A stretch of 64,000 nt of DNA from Cristatella mucedo (lineage: Eukaryota; Bryozoa; Phylactolaemata; Cristatellidae): contig WPIO01000009.1 in NCBI GenBank assembly GCA_009760855.2, positions 8,400,001-8,464,000 of the forward strand, read 5' to 3'. Below the pieces are notes generated by a model that saw only the letters and a list, made by a program, of their open reading frames with translations, did not search any database and had not been told where the DNA came from. The translations under genes were made by a program, and so were the position numbers. Of this stretch, positions 11,101 to 21,301 are shown piece after piece. Each line of letters begins with the position of its first letter. Positions within the stretch are counted from its first letter, which is position 1.

Positions 11101-14100
11101 GGAACTCGCTGCTGACCGATGTCACAGCATTGCCCGACTCGATCTTTATAAAGAAGCTAAAAACCACCACATTTGCATCCTGACCCTGTGCATGTCACCC
11201 CTAACCATGTTATTCATGTTGTTTATTTATCAAGCATGATATTACTCACCATTCAATTACATTTCCCTTTGCAGCAAATGTAAAGCGCCTAGAAAGATTA
11301 AGTTCTCTGAGGGCGTTTTATCAAGTGCATTATTATTATTATTATTATTATCATGTTCTTCGTAGAATTGTGCTCTCTACTTGTGAATCGTTCGTAGCAT
11401 GCATGCTCGTCGAGGCTGACTCGGTGTGTGCTATCACTAGTCAACTGACACTTTTTTCCAGGCGTTGCTTAAAGGGATACAGTTCCCTTATGGTGCTATT
11501 CTTAGGGTGCTCTGAAGTTCTTTAATTCTCTAAGGGTGCTTTACGGGTGGAAATGGACACGTAGCCGGACGACCAGCCGCCACCTTTTGTTAAATGCTAT
11601 ATCCACTGCAAGTTACACATTAAATATCCATTGGGTTGTGAAATATACCCGTGACAATCAGCCACTTGCACAGCCGGTGTTCCCAAGGCACGTTTTTGTA
11701 TCATATGTTGCAGCCGAATGGCAGATTTGAACTGCACAAGAAAATATGCCTGAGCATCTCGGGTCATCACCCGGAATCTTGGCAGCCCAGCTGGTCGAGT
11801 AAGGACCCACGTGCTGCTGCTGCTCTACGCTTGGCACGGCTTTGCGTGGCCGGAAATCAGCAGTCGGCTACTTGATTCAGTTGACTACTCGTGTAGCCCC
11901 ACTACAAGTTGGGTCGCTAGTCGCGTTTATTAGATGCAGGAGGTTCAGTAGCTGCACTTACAATGTCGTGCGATGCCTTGGCGATGCGAGCGAAGTCACT
12001 TGAGGTTCGTTGCAGTTAGGACCGCCCTCCTCGCCATCATTGGATTCATGCCCACGCCTGGCAATGGTGCGATAGGAGCACTCGACTACACAGCCGAGGA
12101 GCGACAGGTTTTGGCTAAGAAGTAGGTAATCTGCACGGTTTGTGCGTGGCCAGCGTTCCGCGCACCATTTCAATTGTTTTCCATTTCAATCCCTTACTGC
12201 AGATGCATTTTGCAGGTGGTTTTTATGCCAGTGTGTAATCGGCCGTCATATATGTAGCCGCCGTGGGTGTAGATACGTGCTTTTTTTGCTGGCGGCTGCT
12301 CGCTTTTTGTTTTGTGCTATTGTTTTGCATAACCACCAGACAAGGGATATAATTGCACAGGTCGCCTTTCTGCCGGGCCGTTGGCCGAGACGAGGAGTTG
12401 GGGAGTGCTGCGATCCCTTGTGCTGAAGCATCGGCTCGCTACCGCAGTCTGTGCCGCTGATGAGCCACCGAGCAGCAGCAGCAGCAGCACCTTGCCGCTG
12501 CTTGCAGATTCGTCATAGTTCGCTTGTGTGTGCATTGCCGTTCCTATGTAGGCAAGTGCAGAATGCGATGGCACGTAAAGAATTATGGAGGGACGATGCG
12601 TATGCTAATCGAAATATTTGAGTTTTTTAGCTCCTCGTTAAATGTCAAGTCGTGGTGTGTCGTCAAAAAAAGTACGAGCTGATTCAGCTCGTACTTTTTT
12701 ATGTAAGGGCACAGGGGCCTTTACTGCTGTCACCACCGCTTGCAGCTGCAATGAAGGAACGCCCACAGCAGGATTCGAACCCACGACCTCGGGTACGAGG
12801 ACGTGAAGTGCTAGCACCTTACATAGTGTGCCATCATGGCTCTCCTCATGTCAGTCACTTGATCAAATAATTGGCTTCAGGTTGAAGGTGCATAGGGTCT
12901 GAAGAGAAGTGTTTGTCGCAGGATTTTACGCTAGTTAGAGGCACAGCTCAATGACCCTGGTCAGAGAAGCAGGCCCAAGGAGAACTAACTGTTTCAGATC
13001 GGAAAGCCGGAGCAGAATTGTATGAAGGGACCTAAACATTGAGAGGCAGAGTCTCACGAAGTCGACATGCCGTGTCACGGGAAGCCAAAAGAGGCAGTTC
13101 GTGACGGTACACAACATAGTCAATTACTGTGTTATCTTCAAGGGCCACTAATGGCTCATCCGCACGCGCGAATGTGCTGCTTTGGAGTAAGTCGTTTCAT
13201 TTTGGCCGCGGTAACTGCGAAAATGGCTGCAGCGAGTACTTACGAGCTACCGTGATCATTGGATTCTCTTGGTCGATTAATGTAACCCACCGCATAACGG
13301 GCAGCCTGTGTCAGCTATGTGTTACAGAGACCAGGTGCCGATTCCAGTCTTTATTCTACATGCAATGGTTCTAGGCTTGTGGGCTCGCCACTACTACAAA
13401 TCAAAACGAACGATACAGCCCCAATCTGAGTGAGTGAATGAAACAGACTAGGATTAGCAGTGAGGATTGCTGGAAATGGAGAGGCAAAATCTGCCATATA
13501 TGCCTCTATAGATATACGACTGTGTGCGGGCGCCGCCAGAAGTTTGGCGTGGTGGATCTTGATGGGTGCTTGGCACTAGGTCAAGGACTTCTCTTCGAAA
13601 TCCGCTCAGAAAACTCGAGCTCTTATGTGCACTAGTTTTGTTGCCGAGCGTGCATAGCACTGATACAAAGAGCATTGTCTTGCGACAAAGGAACGATCAT
13701 TCTCGTTGGCGTCTAGACTTGAGCCTGGATCTCGGGTACCAACGACCCCACTATAAATACATGGTCCTGATTTGAAGCCACTATGTAGCAACAGTGTCTT
13801 AGCCTAAGGGCCCTTGGCTTTTTAATTGTCTGCATGCACGCTCAAGAGTCGTCATTTGCTGCTGTAGGTCATTGTCATACAAGTGTGATGTTTGTGGCCA
13901 CATCCAAGGAAAGCTTCTCCCGTTAACCGCCGCATCCAGTGCAGCCATCAAAGAAGCTAAAGAGCTCGCACAGCAGATCCATATTGAGGGCGAAAAGCCC
14001 AAGGAACAGCGTATGCCACCAGAAGGTCCGACTGCCGACAGCGTACCAGCAGCTGCAGGTGGTCAAGATGGCGTCAGTCCCGTGTCTTCCCTACTTACCA

Positions 14101-14333
14101 GCAGCAGCACTGAGCCATACACCCAGGATGCCAACCAAGCAGGACTGCGTCACCGAGTACAAGGGCACCACGGCGGGGCAGCCCCTTCAGCAGCCACTTC
14201 CGACGAGCCGGTGGCAAGAGCACCAGCCAGGTCGTGCGCTAGCACGTGCACTGCCTGGCTAATGACTTTGCTCATAGCAGCCATCGTAGGACTAGTCTGC
14301 TTCAGAGCCATAACGATGTTCACACGTAAATGA
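5085..14333 (+). CDS. UBE2J1: UBE2J1-type ER ubiquitin-conjugating enzyme E2 (six exons)
   Basis: Joined exons 5085-5115, 5307-5380, 9872-10003, 11714-11798, 12016-12121 and 13868-14333 give 894 nt, 297 aa, with all phases consistent and canonical GT-AG sites (human protein 318 aa). The UBC fold covers about residues 10-160. The active-site cysteine is Cys91 in KKICLSISGHHPE, the same position as in human, with the J-family HHPE in place of the usual HPN layout. A Ser/Ala/Pro-rich linker (residues about 175-265) precedes a C-terminal transmembrane anchor near CTAWLMTLLIAAIVGLVCF. The family sits on the cytosolic ER face, tail-anchored, and transfers ubiquitin to ERAD substrates with HRD1-type E3s. 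The start CAGCATGG has good context. LINEs and SINEs fill introns 2, 3 and 5. UBE2J1 fits better than UBE2J2, because of the linker and tail. Confidence 0.93.
5307..5380 (+). CDS. UBE2J1: UBE2J1 exon 2
   Basis: Acceptor TTTTTCAG, donor GAG|GTACGT. Encodes the first UBC helix, VKRLMKEAKELSDPSEQYY and on to QPLE. Confidence 0.93.
5413..5588 (-). mobile_element. SINE-1 (tRNA-derived), near full length
   Basis: On the minus strand: GTGAGCCGCGATGGCACACT head, then a B box within GGGTTCGATTCC, then a conserved body with CGCCACTGCAAG and a CTATACAAAAGGAGGCTG end, then A/T tail. It starts about 30 bp after the exon 2 donor. Confidence 0.8.
5755..6035 (-). mobile_element. Tc1/mariner-like transposase relic
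   Basis: Minus frame at 5982-6016 reads VMEWPSQSPDL, the EWPxQSPDLNP signature around the second catalytic region of Tc1 transposases. At 5783-5843 it reads LAQSVPERLRQTIANSGGE, the usual Tc1 C-terminal segment. A frameshift and stop lie between them, and terminal repeats were not identified. Confidence 0.75.
6095..6500 (+). mobile_element. LINE-A fragments (RT scrap, tail, C-terminus)
   Basis: A KYGVPQGS reverse-transcriptase scrap at about 6120 is joined directly to a 3' tail with ATT repeat (6165-6250). This is followed by a second fragment coding for the C-terminus (6255-6470, APKAWNSLPTDVTTSPDI). Confidence 0.7.
6510..7565. other. UBE2J1 intron 2, no feature recognised
   Basis: Unique-looking intronic sequence with short spurious frames only. 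Traces of a possible mariner-type 3' segment around 6900-7180 were not strong enough to call. Confidence 0.4.
7740..8695 (+). mobile_element. LINE-A, 5'-truncated, long intact C-terminal frame
   Basis: An open frame to 8469 encodes the ORF2 thumb and C-terminal domain (GKPSVIQKLERL, LDFCNSLLAG, LHWLPVKQRI, HAPKAWNSL). A 3' UTR with the conserved tail and a short ATT repeat ends near 8690. The reverse-transcriptase catalytic part is missing. It is inserted sense in UBE2J1 intron 2. Confidence 0.9.
8696..9871. other. UBE2J1 intron 2, distal part
   Basis: No gene or repeat family recognised. A direct duplication of about 26 bp (ATGGCGGCACTGCACGCCAC core, 9658-9705) is visible. Confidence 0.4.
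9872..10003 (+). CDS. UBE2J1: UBE2J1 exon 3
   Basis: 44 codons, phase 0 at both ends. Encodes the UBC beta-sheet from ENLFEWHFTIRGP to the EYPMKPPAIMLLT strand; donor ACG|GTAGGC. Confidence 0.95.
10305..10575 (+). mobile_element. LINE-A reverse-transcriptase fragment
   Basis: Encodes LADVIAKHNLGFHFYSDDTQ, with FYSDD in place of the catalytic FYADD, plus downstream palm sequence with stops. It is interrupted by SINE-1 at 10580. Confidence 0.85.
10580..10768 (+). mobile_element. SINE-1, near full length
   Basis: Head GGTGAGCCGTGATGGCACAC, B box GGCTCGAATCC, then the conserved body and an ATTTATTTTTTT end. It sits between two parts of a LINE-A copy, so it probably inserted into it. Confidence 0.85.
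10840..11345 (+). mobile_element. LINE-A C-terminus and 3' end
   Basis: Diverged thumb and C-terminal coding (SSYAFKAWNSLLTDVTALPDS), 3' UTR, tail, then ATT repeat at 11326-11352. Confidence 0.8.
11714..11798 (+). CDS. UBE2J1: UBE2J1 exon 4 (active site)
   Basis: Carries the catalytic Cys91 in KKICLSISGHHPESWQPSW. Acceptor ATGTTGCAG, donor TCGA|GTAAGG, phase 1 out. Confidence 0.95.
12016..12121 (+). CDS. UBE2J1: UBE2J1 exon 5
   Basis: Encodes IRTALLAIIGFMPT and DYTAEERQVLAKK, the UBC C-terminal helices. Donor AAGAA|GTAGGT, phase 2 out. Confidence 0.93.
12666..12845 (-). mobile_element. SINE-1 copy ending in a perfect inverted repeat
   Basis: Minus-strand SINE-1 with B box GGGTTCGAATCC. Its 3' end (low coordinates) is a perfect 17-bp inverted repeat with one spacer base at 12666-12700. 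Confidence 0.75.
12935..13115 (-). mobile_element. Old LINE ORF2 fragment
   Basis: Minus frame NCLFWLPVTRHVDFVRLCL then FRSLHTILLRLSDL is a diverged copy of the LINE segment LHWLPVKQRIDFKVLSLTF. Confidence 0.65.
13116..13867. other. UBE2J1 intron 5, distal part
   Basis: No repeat or gene recognised; short frames only. Confidence 0.4.
13868..14333 (+). CDS. UBE2J1: UBE2J1 exon 6 with tail anchor
   Basis: Begins KSLSYKCDVCGHIQGKLLPL, matching the region after the UBC fold. It continues through EAKELAQQIHIEGE and a low-complexity linker to a hydrophobic anchor and TRK-stop at 14331-14333. Confidence 0.92.
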
Positions 14334-14549
14334 GAAACCGTGCTGCCGACCATCACGGGTTTTGCCACTGTCACGTGTGATTGCCACTCGTGAAGTGCTG
14401 GGTGGTTATACCATTACTATTTTACAACGTACGTCCAGGATGGTGATTTGGGCTTTTCCGCTGCATAGCCAAACCAATGCATCAAGAAAATGCTGATAGA
14501 GAGCACTGTGCAGAAAGGCATCCGTTCATATAGCAATGTCAAAGCACCA

Positions 14550-14555
14550 AATAAA
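14550..14555 (+). terminator. Candidate poly(A) signal of UBE2J1
   Basis: First AATAAA on the plus strand after the stop codon, 217 bp downstream. Confidence 0.55.
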
Positions 14556-14594
14556 TAACAGGCATTAATTGTAAGTTAATACTTATAACAGCGA

Positions 14595-14600
14595 TTTATT
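14595..14600 (-). terminator. Candidate poly(A) signal of SSR3
   Basis: AATAAA on the minus strand 104 bp after the SSR3 stop. A second AATAAA overlaps the stop codon itself at about 14703-14708. Confidence 0.5.
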
Positions 14601-14703
14601 CGAGTGATCATTCGTAACGGTGGAGTTTGCTTAAGCATCAACATCCGGAGGTTCAGACATGTTAAAATAGGAGTTTGCAGTTAACGAATACAAGATGCTG
14701 CGT

Positions 14704-14905
14704 TTATTTCGAGGAACCGGTCGAGAGCAATGCAAGGAAACCGGAAGCAACCCCCACACTGAAAACGTAGTTGATAGCTGGGTTGAAGTTCTTCAGCACG
14801 AAGAACGACAATACAAGGAGGATGAGAAGGAAGAAGGCATTATTGTAGAAAATGGAGTAAGTCGTTGCTTGATAGTCAGCCACTTCATTCTTCTTCCACA
14901 ATATC
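14704..14905 (-). CDS. SSR3: SSR3 exon 4
   Basis: Acceptor TATACTTGCAG. Encodes [19 protein letters not shown], then the last two membrane helices and the stop at 14706-14704. Confidence 0.96.
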
Positions 14906-17900
14906 CTGCAAGTATAAAGAAGTGAGTAAGTACAGACACAAATAAAGTTACACTGAAGCCACTTCACTATCCTCGTAATACTGGGAAGTGACCGGTGATC
15001 GGTGCAGTGACATTGCTGGTCAAGAGACCGGTGCCCACAAAAGCAAAATGTCAGGTAGCAAACAATATTTTTTTCAATCATCAACTGAACGATTTGGACA
15101 TAAGGGCACTTGCGACTGATAGCATACATTTCCGGGATCATGTTTCTGGCATGGAAGTCTTGGTCACGTGGCAGTCATTAGGACACCCAGAATTTTGCCA
15201 AGGGGGAAACATCTTGACATTATCAGCCAGTCATAAGAGGATTGAAGGGACACCCGACGGTAACCTACCTCGGAATGCTCATAGTTCGGGTTGGTCCAGG
15301 GTGGCACGATTACTCATGCCCGTTGGTTATGCTTATGATTTAACTGTATGTATAACGAGGCACCTGGGTCTGTGTTAGCAGTCATGAATGTTTTGCAATA
15401 AAGCAAAGGTCGGCTGATTCAAGAGCCTCATTTATATAACGATATAAGAGCCTGCTCGTCTAAGCATGACACCGTGCATGTCATTAATCTTGGGTTATCG
15501 AATCTTTTGCAGCAAGTTGTAAAGCAGCTGGATAGAGATATAGTTCTCTTTGAGGGCTATATAAACAGCCTAGTATTATAATTAATCTTATTATGTAATA
15601 CTATCAGTGGCTATCACCCACAATTGCACAGGGCAATCAAGGATTATCTGCTGCAGAACTCGAGCCAACAGGCTGGCTGGCTGGGTCAAGCGCAAGCACC
15701 TTCTTTTCCCGTGGGCTGGGCTAACACCCATGGTCTTGGTCGCTTGACAAGTAATCAAGATTGCATTACTAAGTCCCTTCCTTGCTCTTCCTTTCCACTG
15801 AGGCAAATTACCACAATTCGCTTCATTTGCTTTGTAACCAAAATCAAAACTGGCTTCAGCCAATTACAGATGTGTCTTAAGTTTTAGCAGCTCGCATTGT
15901 AGGATGGTCCAGTGGTTAAGGCGCTCGCCCCGACCAACGTCTGGCTGAGGTCGTGGGCGCGAGCCTCGTGGCATCTGTGAAGCGCCTGAATAGAGATTAA
16001 GTTCTCTTGGGGCGCTATTCAAATGAATTATATTTATATTCATTGCAAACACAGTTATGCAATTAGCTAACGCGTATCCACTTTCGACCACTGTACATCA
16101 AACTTTTGGCGTCAGTAAGAAGAGTCGCATACACAAAAAGTGGTGAGCAGCAGAATGAAATGTGGAAGCAACGTGTTGGTACTAAATACAGACCTCTCGT
16201 CTTTCTCCTTGCGTGTTATTTTCTTATCGTCAGCAAACTTTTTCGTAATCTCGTTCGTGACTCCATCTTCAACCTTCTGTGCCATTCTAAAATAAAGCAA
16301 AGAACTACAACTGGATGTCACTGTAACAAAGTAGGACTGGTGTGGGTATATGTCTTATTAGACTAATATTAATGGCGTTGTGAAGAGATTCATGCCATGT
16401 TTACCGACCACTATTTGCATGAAACCAAGGCAAACACGAGATAAGCCAGAGATAAGTGATCGTCAACAGGTTGTATTCGTACATCAACACACATGACACT
16501 ATAGCTAATATAACTGGATTCAGACTCGAGCAGTCATGCTCAACACGAGTGATAATTTAGCATGTGTTGTATTCCATATTTTTACATCTGGTAATACAAA
16601 CATCTCAAGGAATGTGATCAGCATGGTAGCATCTATTATAAATATACCATGATCCTAGTGTCACCAAAACTTGTCATGGGAGATTGATTAATTCAAGTTT
16701 GAGTGAGTTGAGTACAAATGAATAAACGAAATTTGGGTTCTATAAAAATGCTGTACATCTCGCTTGTGAGGGATGTTGCAAGGAGAAAAACCCTCCGGTT
16801 GTTCGCAGCCTCATCACTGAAATATTGCTAGGAGTAAAACGCATGGTTGGTCAGAGCTCCAGTGGCTAACAACTGAAAAACGAATGCATCGACAATCTAG
16901 TTTTCTGGGAGTTTTGCCAACGAGAGAGACTTCCAACCCTACTTGCTTCAGGAGTTCCGGAGCCATCAACAGATAATCAACAAATGAAGCAACTCAAGAG
17001 GAAGATGAAGTCACGCCAAAGTCTACCTTCGAGCCTGTGTAAGTCCCAAATCGTTCATGCCTTGTTCAAATTGACTACATGGACATCACCTCACTCAGCT
17101 AAGCACATGAATACCTCATTCAGAACTGGTGCTTGGCAACCTTAACTTTTGACCTTCTTACTGTACCTGAAGTTTTACAGAGCACATATCTGTGGCAAAT
17201 TGTTTGCCTCTTCTCTGTAAATCCTCATCATTGCCCATGCCCTCATTCCAGATGCAAACCCACACATCGACTAGAGCCAGCCACTTGACTCATTTGTATC
17301 CAAGTATTTCACTTGTCTATACTAATATAAACGCACAAGTATTAAAGGGGCAGAGCCAAGATCTTGCCCAGGGTTGTTGCATTGGGAAAGCTCAAGTTAT
17401 GTGCCAGCCTAGAAAGCTAGCAGGCTAAGTCAGCTTGAGAGGAGGCAAGCTGCCTCCTTGTAGTTTTGCCCTTTGCTAAGCAGATAGTTGCAGCAACACT
17501 GATTTCATTCATAATCATTGTAGCATTCAAAATCCTGTGCCGTGCAAAAGAATGTGGTGCCTAAAATCGTTTAAATGTCGCTACTCAAAAGACAAGCAAC
17601 CACAGTCTCTTTGCACACATAAATCCATTGTTTACTAAGTGCTGATGAAGCCACGTTTCCCGCGAAGGCTTAAAATAAAGGGCTATTTTTTAGTAATATA
17701 GCAAGCTCATTCATACACTAACAAATGGCTAAGGCAACGTTTACAGGACCGATTTAACAAATCTTATAATGCCTATTTCGGACGTCGTCTGCATAATTTG
17801 TCCAAGTGCATGCATTGTCTACCTGTAATAACCGCAAAGTAACACCTACGCCACGAGGCTCTCTGACAAAATTCAGTATCAAATAGTCGGTCAGAACTTG

Positions 17901-20900
17901 TCTTGTTTAAACGCCCAAGCCAGAGAATTAGGAGTCGGTAAATCTTTTTAACGGAGGTATAGACACAGCTTTAATCGCAAGTACGAAAACTCGGTCTTGC
18001 CTAAAGAGTTACCTTCCTGCCCCTCGGTTTTAGGGGTAAGCTACCAGGCCGTTAACATTACACACGTCACTGGATTGCCTGATTAGGGTGGACAGCGAGA
18101 CAACACCTTAGCATACCCAGACCTGTATTTATTGAGGTAAATCAGCGCAACGAAATTCCTTATAGTAGAATCGGGCTACCATTAATCAAGGGATATTCCG
18201 ATCTCAAAGCAATGTAGAAAATATATTACACTGCAGCTTCAGAGCCTGTTGGCCTGACCCTTTGGAAACCATATGGCAATAGATGCCTTGCAACAAACCC
18301 TTATTTTGGAATTCCTGCCACACTAAATAACAAACGGTACACACATACGAGGAACTACAATTGCCTAACTCGGGTATCCATATTGGAGCAAAACCCATAC
18401 CGTTATTTAGAAAGCTACAAATATGTCTTGAGCAAATGCAAAACTATAATCAGCCCCTCAAAAGATAGATACAAAGGTGGCTATCTCTAAAGTCTTGAAG
18501 GCAGTAAACTTTTTAAGAAACAAGGATCGGTAGAAATGTATGAAAAATAGTTCAAATCACGTAATAACGGACTGCAGCCAAAATAATGCACCGATATGGT
18601 TAGACGAAACTGGCATCAATGGATGCTTCAGGAGTACCATGACATGTGCAGCCTATATCCATGTAGCATTAAAGCTTATACCTCCGTGCCATTTATATAC
18701 TAGGTAGGCTTGTCAGAAAATGATTGGCAAAGGCAGTAATGGAGCACTATTAGTGATCCACTACGAAAGACCGATTGGAAATAGTGATCATTAATACTCA
18801 CTTGTGCTTTAGAACGAACTTGACGTTTTTGTAAGCAAGAGCTACCAAGTAAGTACTCAAAATGGTGATAAAGACGAAAAGAATTGCTGACTGGTACAGG
18901 TCCATCATGTGAATTCTCCAGAACAGCCCTGTCAAACAGAAACAGGCAGGACATATGCTCGCTTCAAGCAAACAATCAAGGCGACGGCACCATTTTTGTA
19001 GGAAGTATTGCACATTCCCTAGTCGTATAAACGCTCAGCACAAGCAAGCTAAGCCAGATGCCAGAGAATTCAGGTAAAGCTCGGCCAGCAGCCATAAGTG
19101 CATACAAAAAACTTTCGAACCCTATTGGACATCAAAATCAAGTACACTGAAAACAACGAAAGGCACAGTCCAGCTATTTACATAATGGGACCGGCATTAT
19201 TATTATTTTACCTTGCACTGGGCTTTGGTTTTCAATGTGATCAACAGATAAGCTACACTCATTCGCAATACCTTAGCCATCTGGCCCCTATAGTCGACGT
19301 CTTACCAACTGTTAACAGAAGGTCACATTGCTAGCACATAATGGTGTCAGAACAGGTTTTATTAATACAAAAAACTACAAGAAATTTACGAGCTCAACAA
19401 CACAGCTGACACTGAAGAGTCTATTTTTGCAGTGCAGCAATATACGCCTCGATTGTGGGCAGGCATACAGGACTTGTGAGAAACCCGGTGTAGCTTGATA
19501 CCAGCTCTTGGCCAGCTGTAGCTGCTCAACGGCATGTCATTCCCTAGAGGTCCAACCAATCAATCAAGTGCCTTGGCTGGTGGATCAAGTCCTTCCAACT
19601 AAGCATGACAGCGGCAGCAGCAGTAGACACGGCGGCTGGCAGTTACCATTGATTGGGAAGCTATGATGCCTCTTCTCAGTGCCAGTGCCCAGCCCAGCAC
19701 AGCAGCACTGCTAGACGGATGCTCGGACGACTAGCCAGAAGTCAATCCGGTTGTCCATTGATTCTAATGGATTAACTTTGGCACAGCAACAAATTTTTGT
19801 TTGCTGCCAAAGCTACCGGAGTAACTTTCTGGCTGTGAGGGCTAAAGGAAAATTTTTAAAACGACAATTATCAAAGTAACCGAGCCAAATCTTTGGGTAT
19901 GCTCAAACTGCATCTCAGGGGCCACATAGGCCGCGATGTCCCAGTGCACGAATTTAATCTTCTGAGTAAGAGCACTGCAAAGCGCCACGTGTCCATATAG
20001 GCGTTTTTGACTGGTCCCTTGGTTGGCAGCTATCTATATACAGGTTTGACCGTAATTCTTTCTGGCCTTTACATGAGCTCTTACGATATTTGCTGACACA
20101 ACTTCATAAATCTGGTTGGCAAAATATGAAGACGGCTCACATTTTGGTACAGAAAAGGTGTGCAGGTACTTCGTGTACCTTTTATATAAACACTCAAAAC
20201 GTGAAACACTGCTGTTGGTAACGAACATTCACTGCCGTCACTATAAAAAAAGATGTGTCGTTACATCTCAGAAAGGGAAGGTGTCAAATATCATACGCCC
20301 AGCGCCTGTCGGATAGTTATTACCGTACTAAGATCAACACCGCAGGCCGATATTTAGTCAGATGGCAATTACCGTGCTGACAGGCATGAAAGATGCTCAA
20401 CTGTGGGAGTCTGGACGCCGCATGCTGCTTGGCATCAGAAGAGACAACCGTGGGTGCTGGATACTGCCAGAGAGGGATGGCGCAAGGTTATCCATAGCAC
20501 CTCATTCAGCCCTTACAAAGGGAGAGCGTCTACTGGCTGATTTAACAGCCTCTTTTGTATAGCGACAGAAGACTTAACGGTATCACCACCGCTTGCAGCG
20601 GCAACAAAGATTCTACGATGACATTCAAGCTTTGTTAGCAGCGAAAATCGCCATAAATCACCAGATATGTGCCTACGGAGTTCATTCAGCTGCTTCACTT
20701 TCCGATGAAGATTAATCTAGTCTACCGACGATTAGGACCAGCAGCACGCTAGTCATGAACGATGTCCATTTCTTTCCGGACAAGATACACATGCTGGGCG
20801 AAGCTGTGATTGCTAGACGAATGCAGAGCAGAAAAGTTCTCAGCTAAATTCGGTCAAATTTTTCCAAATCAGCTGACACACGCCAGTCTGCTGTGCCTCC

Positions 20901-21301
20901 GAGACACTCGAGTACTCTCTCATTCTCCTGAGGCCCGACACCGCCGGCAAAAAGCGGCGCTACTAAAAACAATCTAGCTACGGATGAATCGAGAATATAG
21001 AAAGTGAAACCAGGAGAAGAGTCCCGCGGTTAATTACTGAACACGTTGCTGCCGGATTCCGCACGCAATTTTCGATGTTGAAGCCAGCCACCGGCTGACG
21101 TGGCAACCGGTACCGCACACGTCAAGACTCGCGGCGGCAGTAGAACGGGTCTAGCCCGCCAGTGGTAAACTCACAAATAGGTACTGCCGAAACGACGAAA
21201 GCGTTTCCATAGAATAACGCTGATGACTTTGTGGTAACATTCCTGCTGAAATCTTGCAGCAGCAGCTCCTCTTCCTTCGTCAGCTTCTTACCACCAGCCA
21301 T
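14704..21301 (-). CDS. SSR3: Translocon-associated protein subunit gamma (SSR3/TRAP-gamma), four exons
   Basis: Joined minus exons 21301-21175, 18928-18802, 16286-16194 and 14905-14704 give 549 nt, 182 aa (human 185), all GT-AG and in phase. The protein starts [20 protein letters not shown]. It has two membrane segments in the first half ([10 protein letters not shown] onward; [20 protein letters not shown]), a charged cytosolic loop with RKEKDER, and two C-terminal membrane segments ([12 protein letters not shown] and the last 20 residues), ending in STGSSK. Near-identity with recalled human SSR3 holds across every exon. TRAP-gamma is the four-pass subunit of the TRAP complex that binds ribosome and Sec61 at the ER and helps insert certain proteins. 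The start codon has A at -3 and G at +4. Introns carry SINE and LINE-tail fragments only. Convergent with UBE2J1. Confidence 0.96.
15465..15590 (+). mobile_element. LINE-A/SINE-2-type 3' tail
   Basis: GTGCATGTCATTAATCTTGG then a TGTAAAGCAGCTGGATAGAG tail core, ending in ATTATAATTAA. Isolated 3' end in SSR3 intron 3. Confidence 0.55.
15901..16035 (+). mobile_element. SINE-2 (tRNA head, LINE-A-like tail)
   Basis: tRNA-like head GGTCCAGTGGTTAAGGCGCT and a B-box-like GGGCGCGAGCCTC. It is followed by GAAGCGCCTGAATAGAGATT and AGTTCTCTTGGGGCGCTAT, the same tail as LINE-A. Confidence 0.8.
16194..16286 (-). CDS. SSR3: SSR3 exon 3
   Basis: Acceptor TTTTAG|A. Encodes [17 protein letters not shown] then ITRKEKDE; donor GAGAG|GTCTGT. 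Cytosolic loop. Confidence 0.95.
16287..18801. other. SSR3 intron 2
   Basis: About 2.5 kb of AT-rich intron; no repeat family or gene recognised. Confidence 0.5.
18802..18928 (-). CDS. SSR3: SSR3 exon 2
   Basis: Acceptor TTTGACAG|GG. Encodes [17 protein letters not shown] through NVKFVLKH; donor CACAA|GTGAGT. Confidence 0.96.
18929..21174. other. SSR3 intron 1
   Basis: Holds a short SINE-1 3' fragment at 20534-20606; otherwise unique-looking. Confidence 0.5.
20534..20606 (-). mobile_element. SINE-1 3' fragment
   Basis: Minus-strand match to the SINE-1 3' half: CTGATTTAACAGCCTCTTTT then TATAGCGACAGAAG and TATCACCACCGCTTGCAG. The tRNA-like head is missing. Confidence 0.65.
21175..21301 (-). 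CDS. SSR3: SSR3 exon 1
   Basis: ATG at 21301-21299. Encodes [20 protein letters not shown] through [10 protein letters not shown]; donor ATTT|GTGAGT. An in-frame GTG 102 nt upstream is not favoured because human SSR3 begins at the equivalent Met. Confidence 0.95.

Noticed and set aside
13939-14374. Alternative frames over UBE2J1 exon 6
   Set aside because: Only the frame with the EAKELAQQ segment and C-terminal anchor continues the UBC exons in phase.
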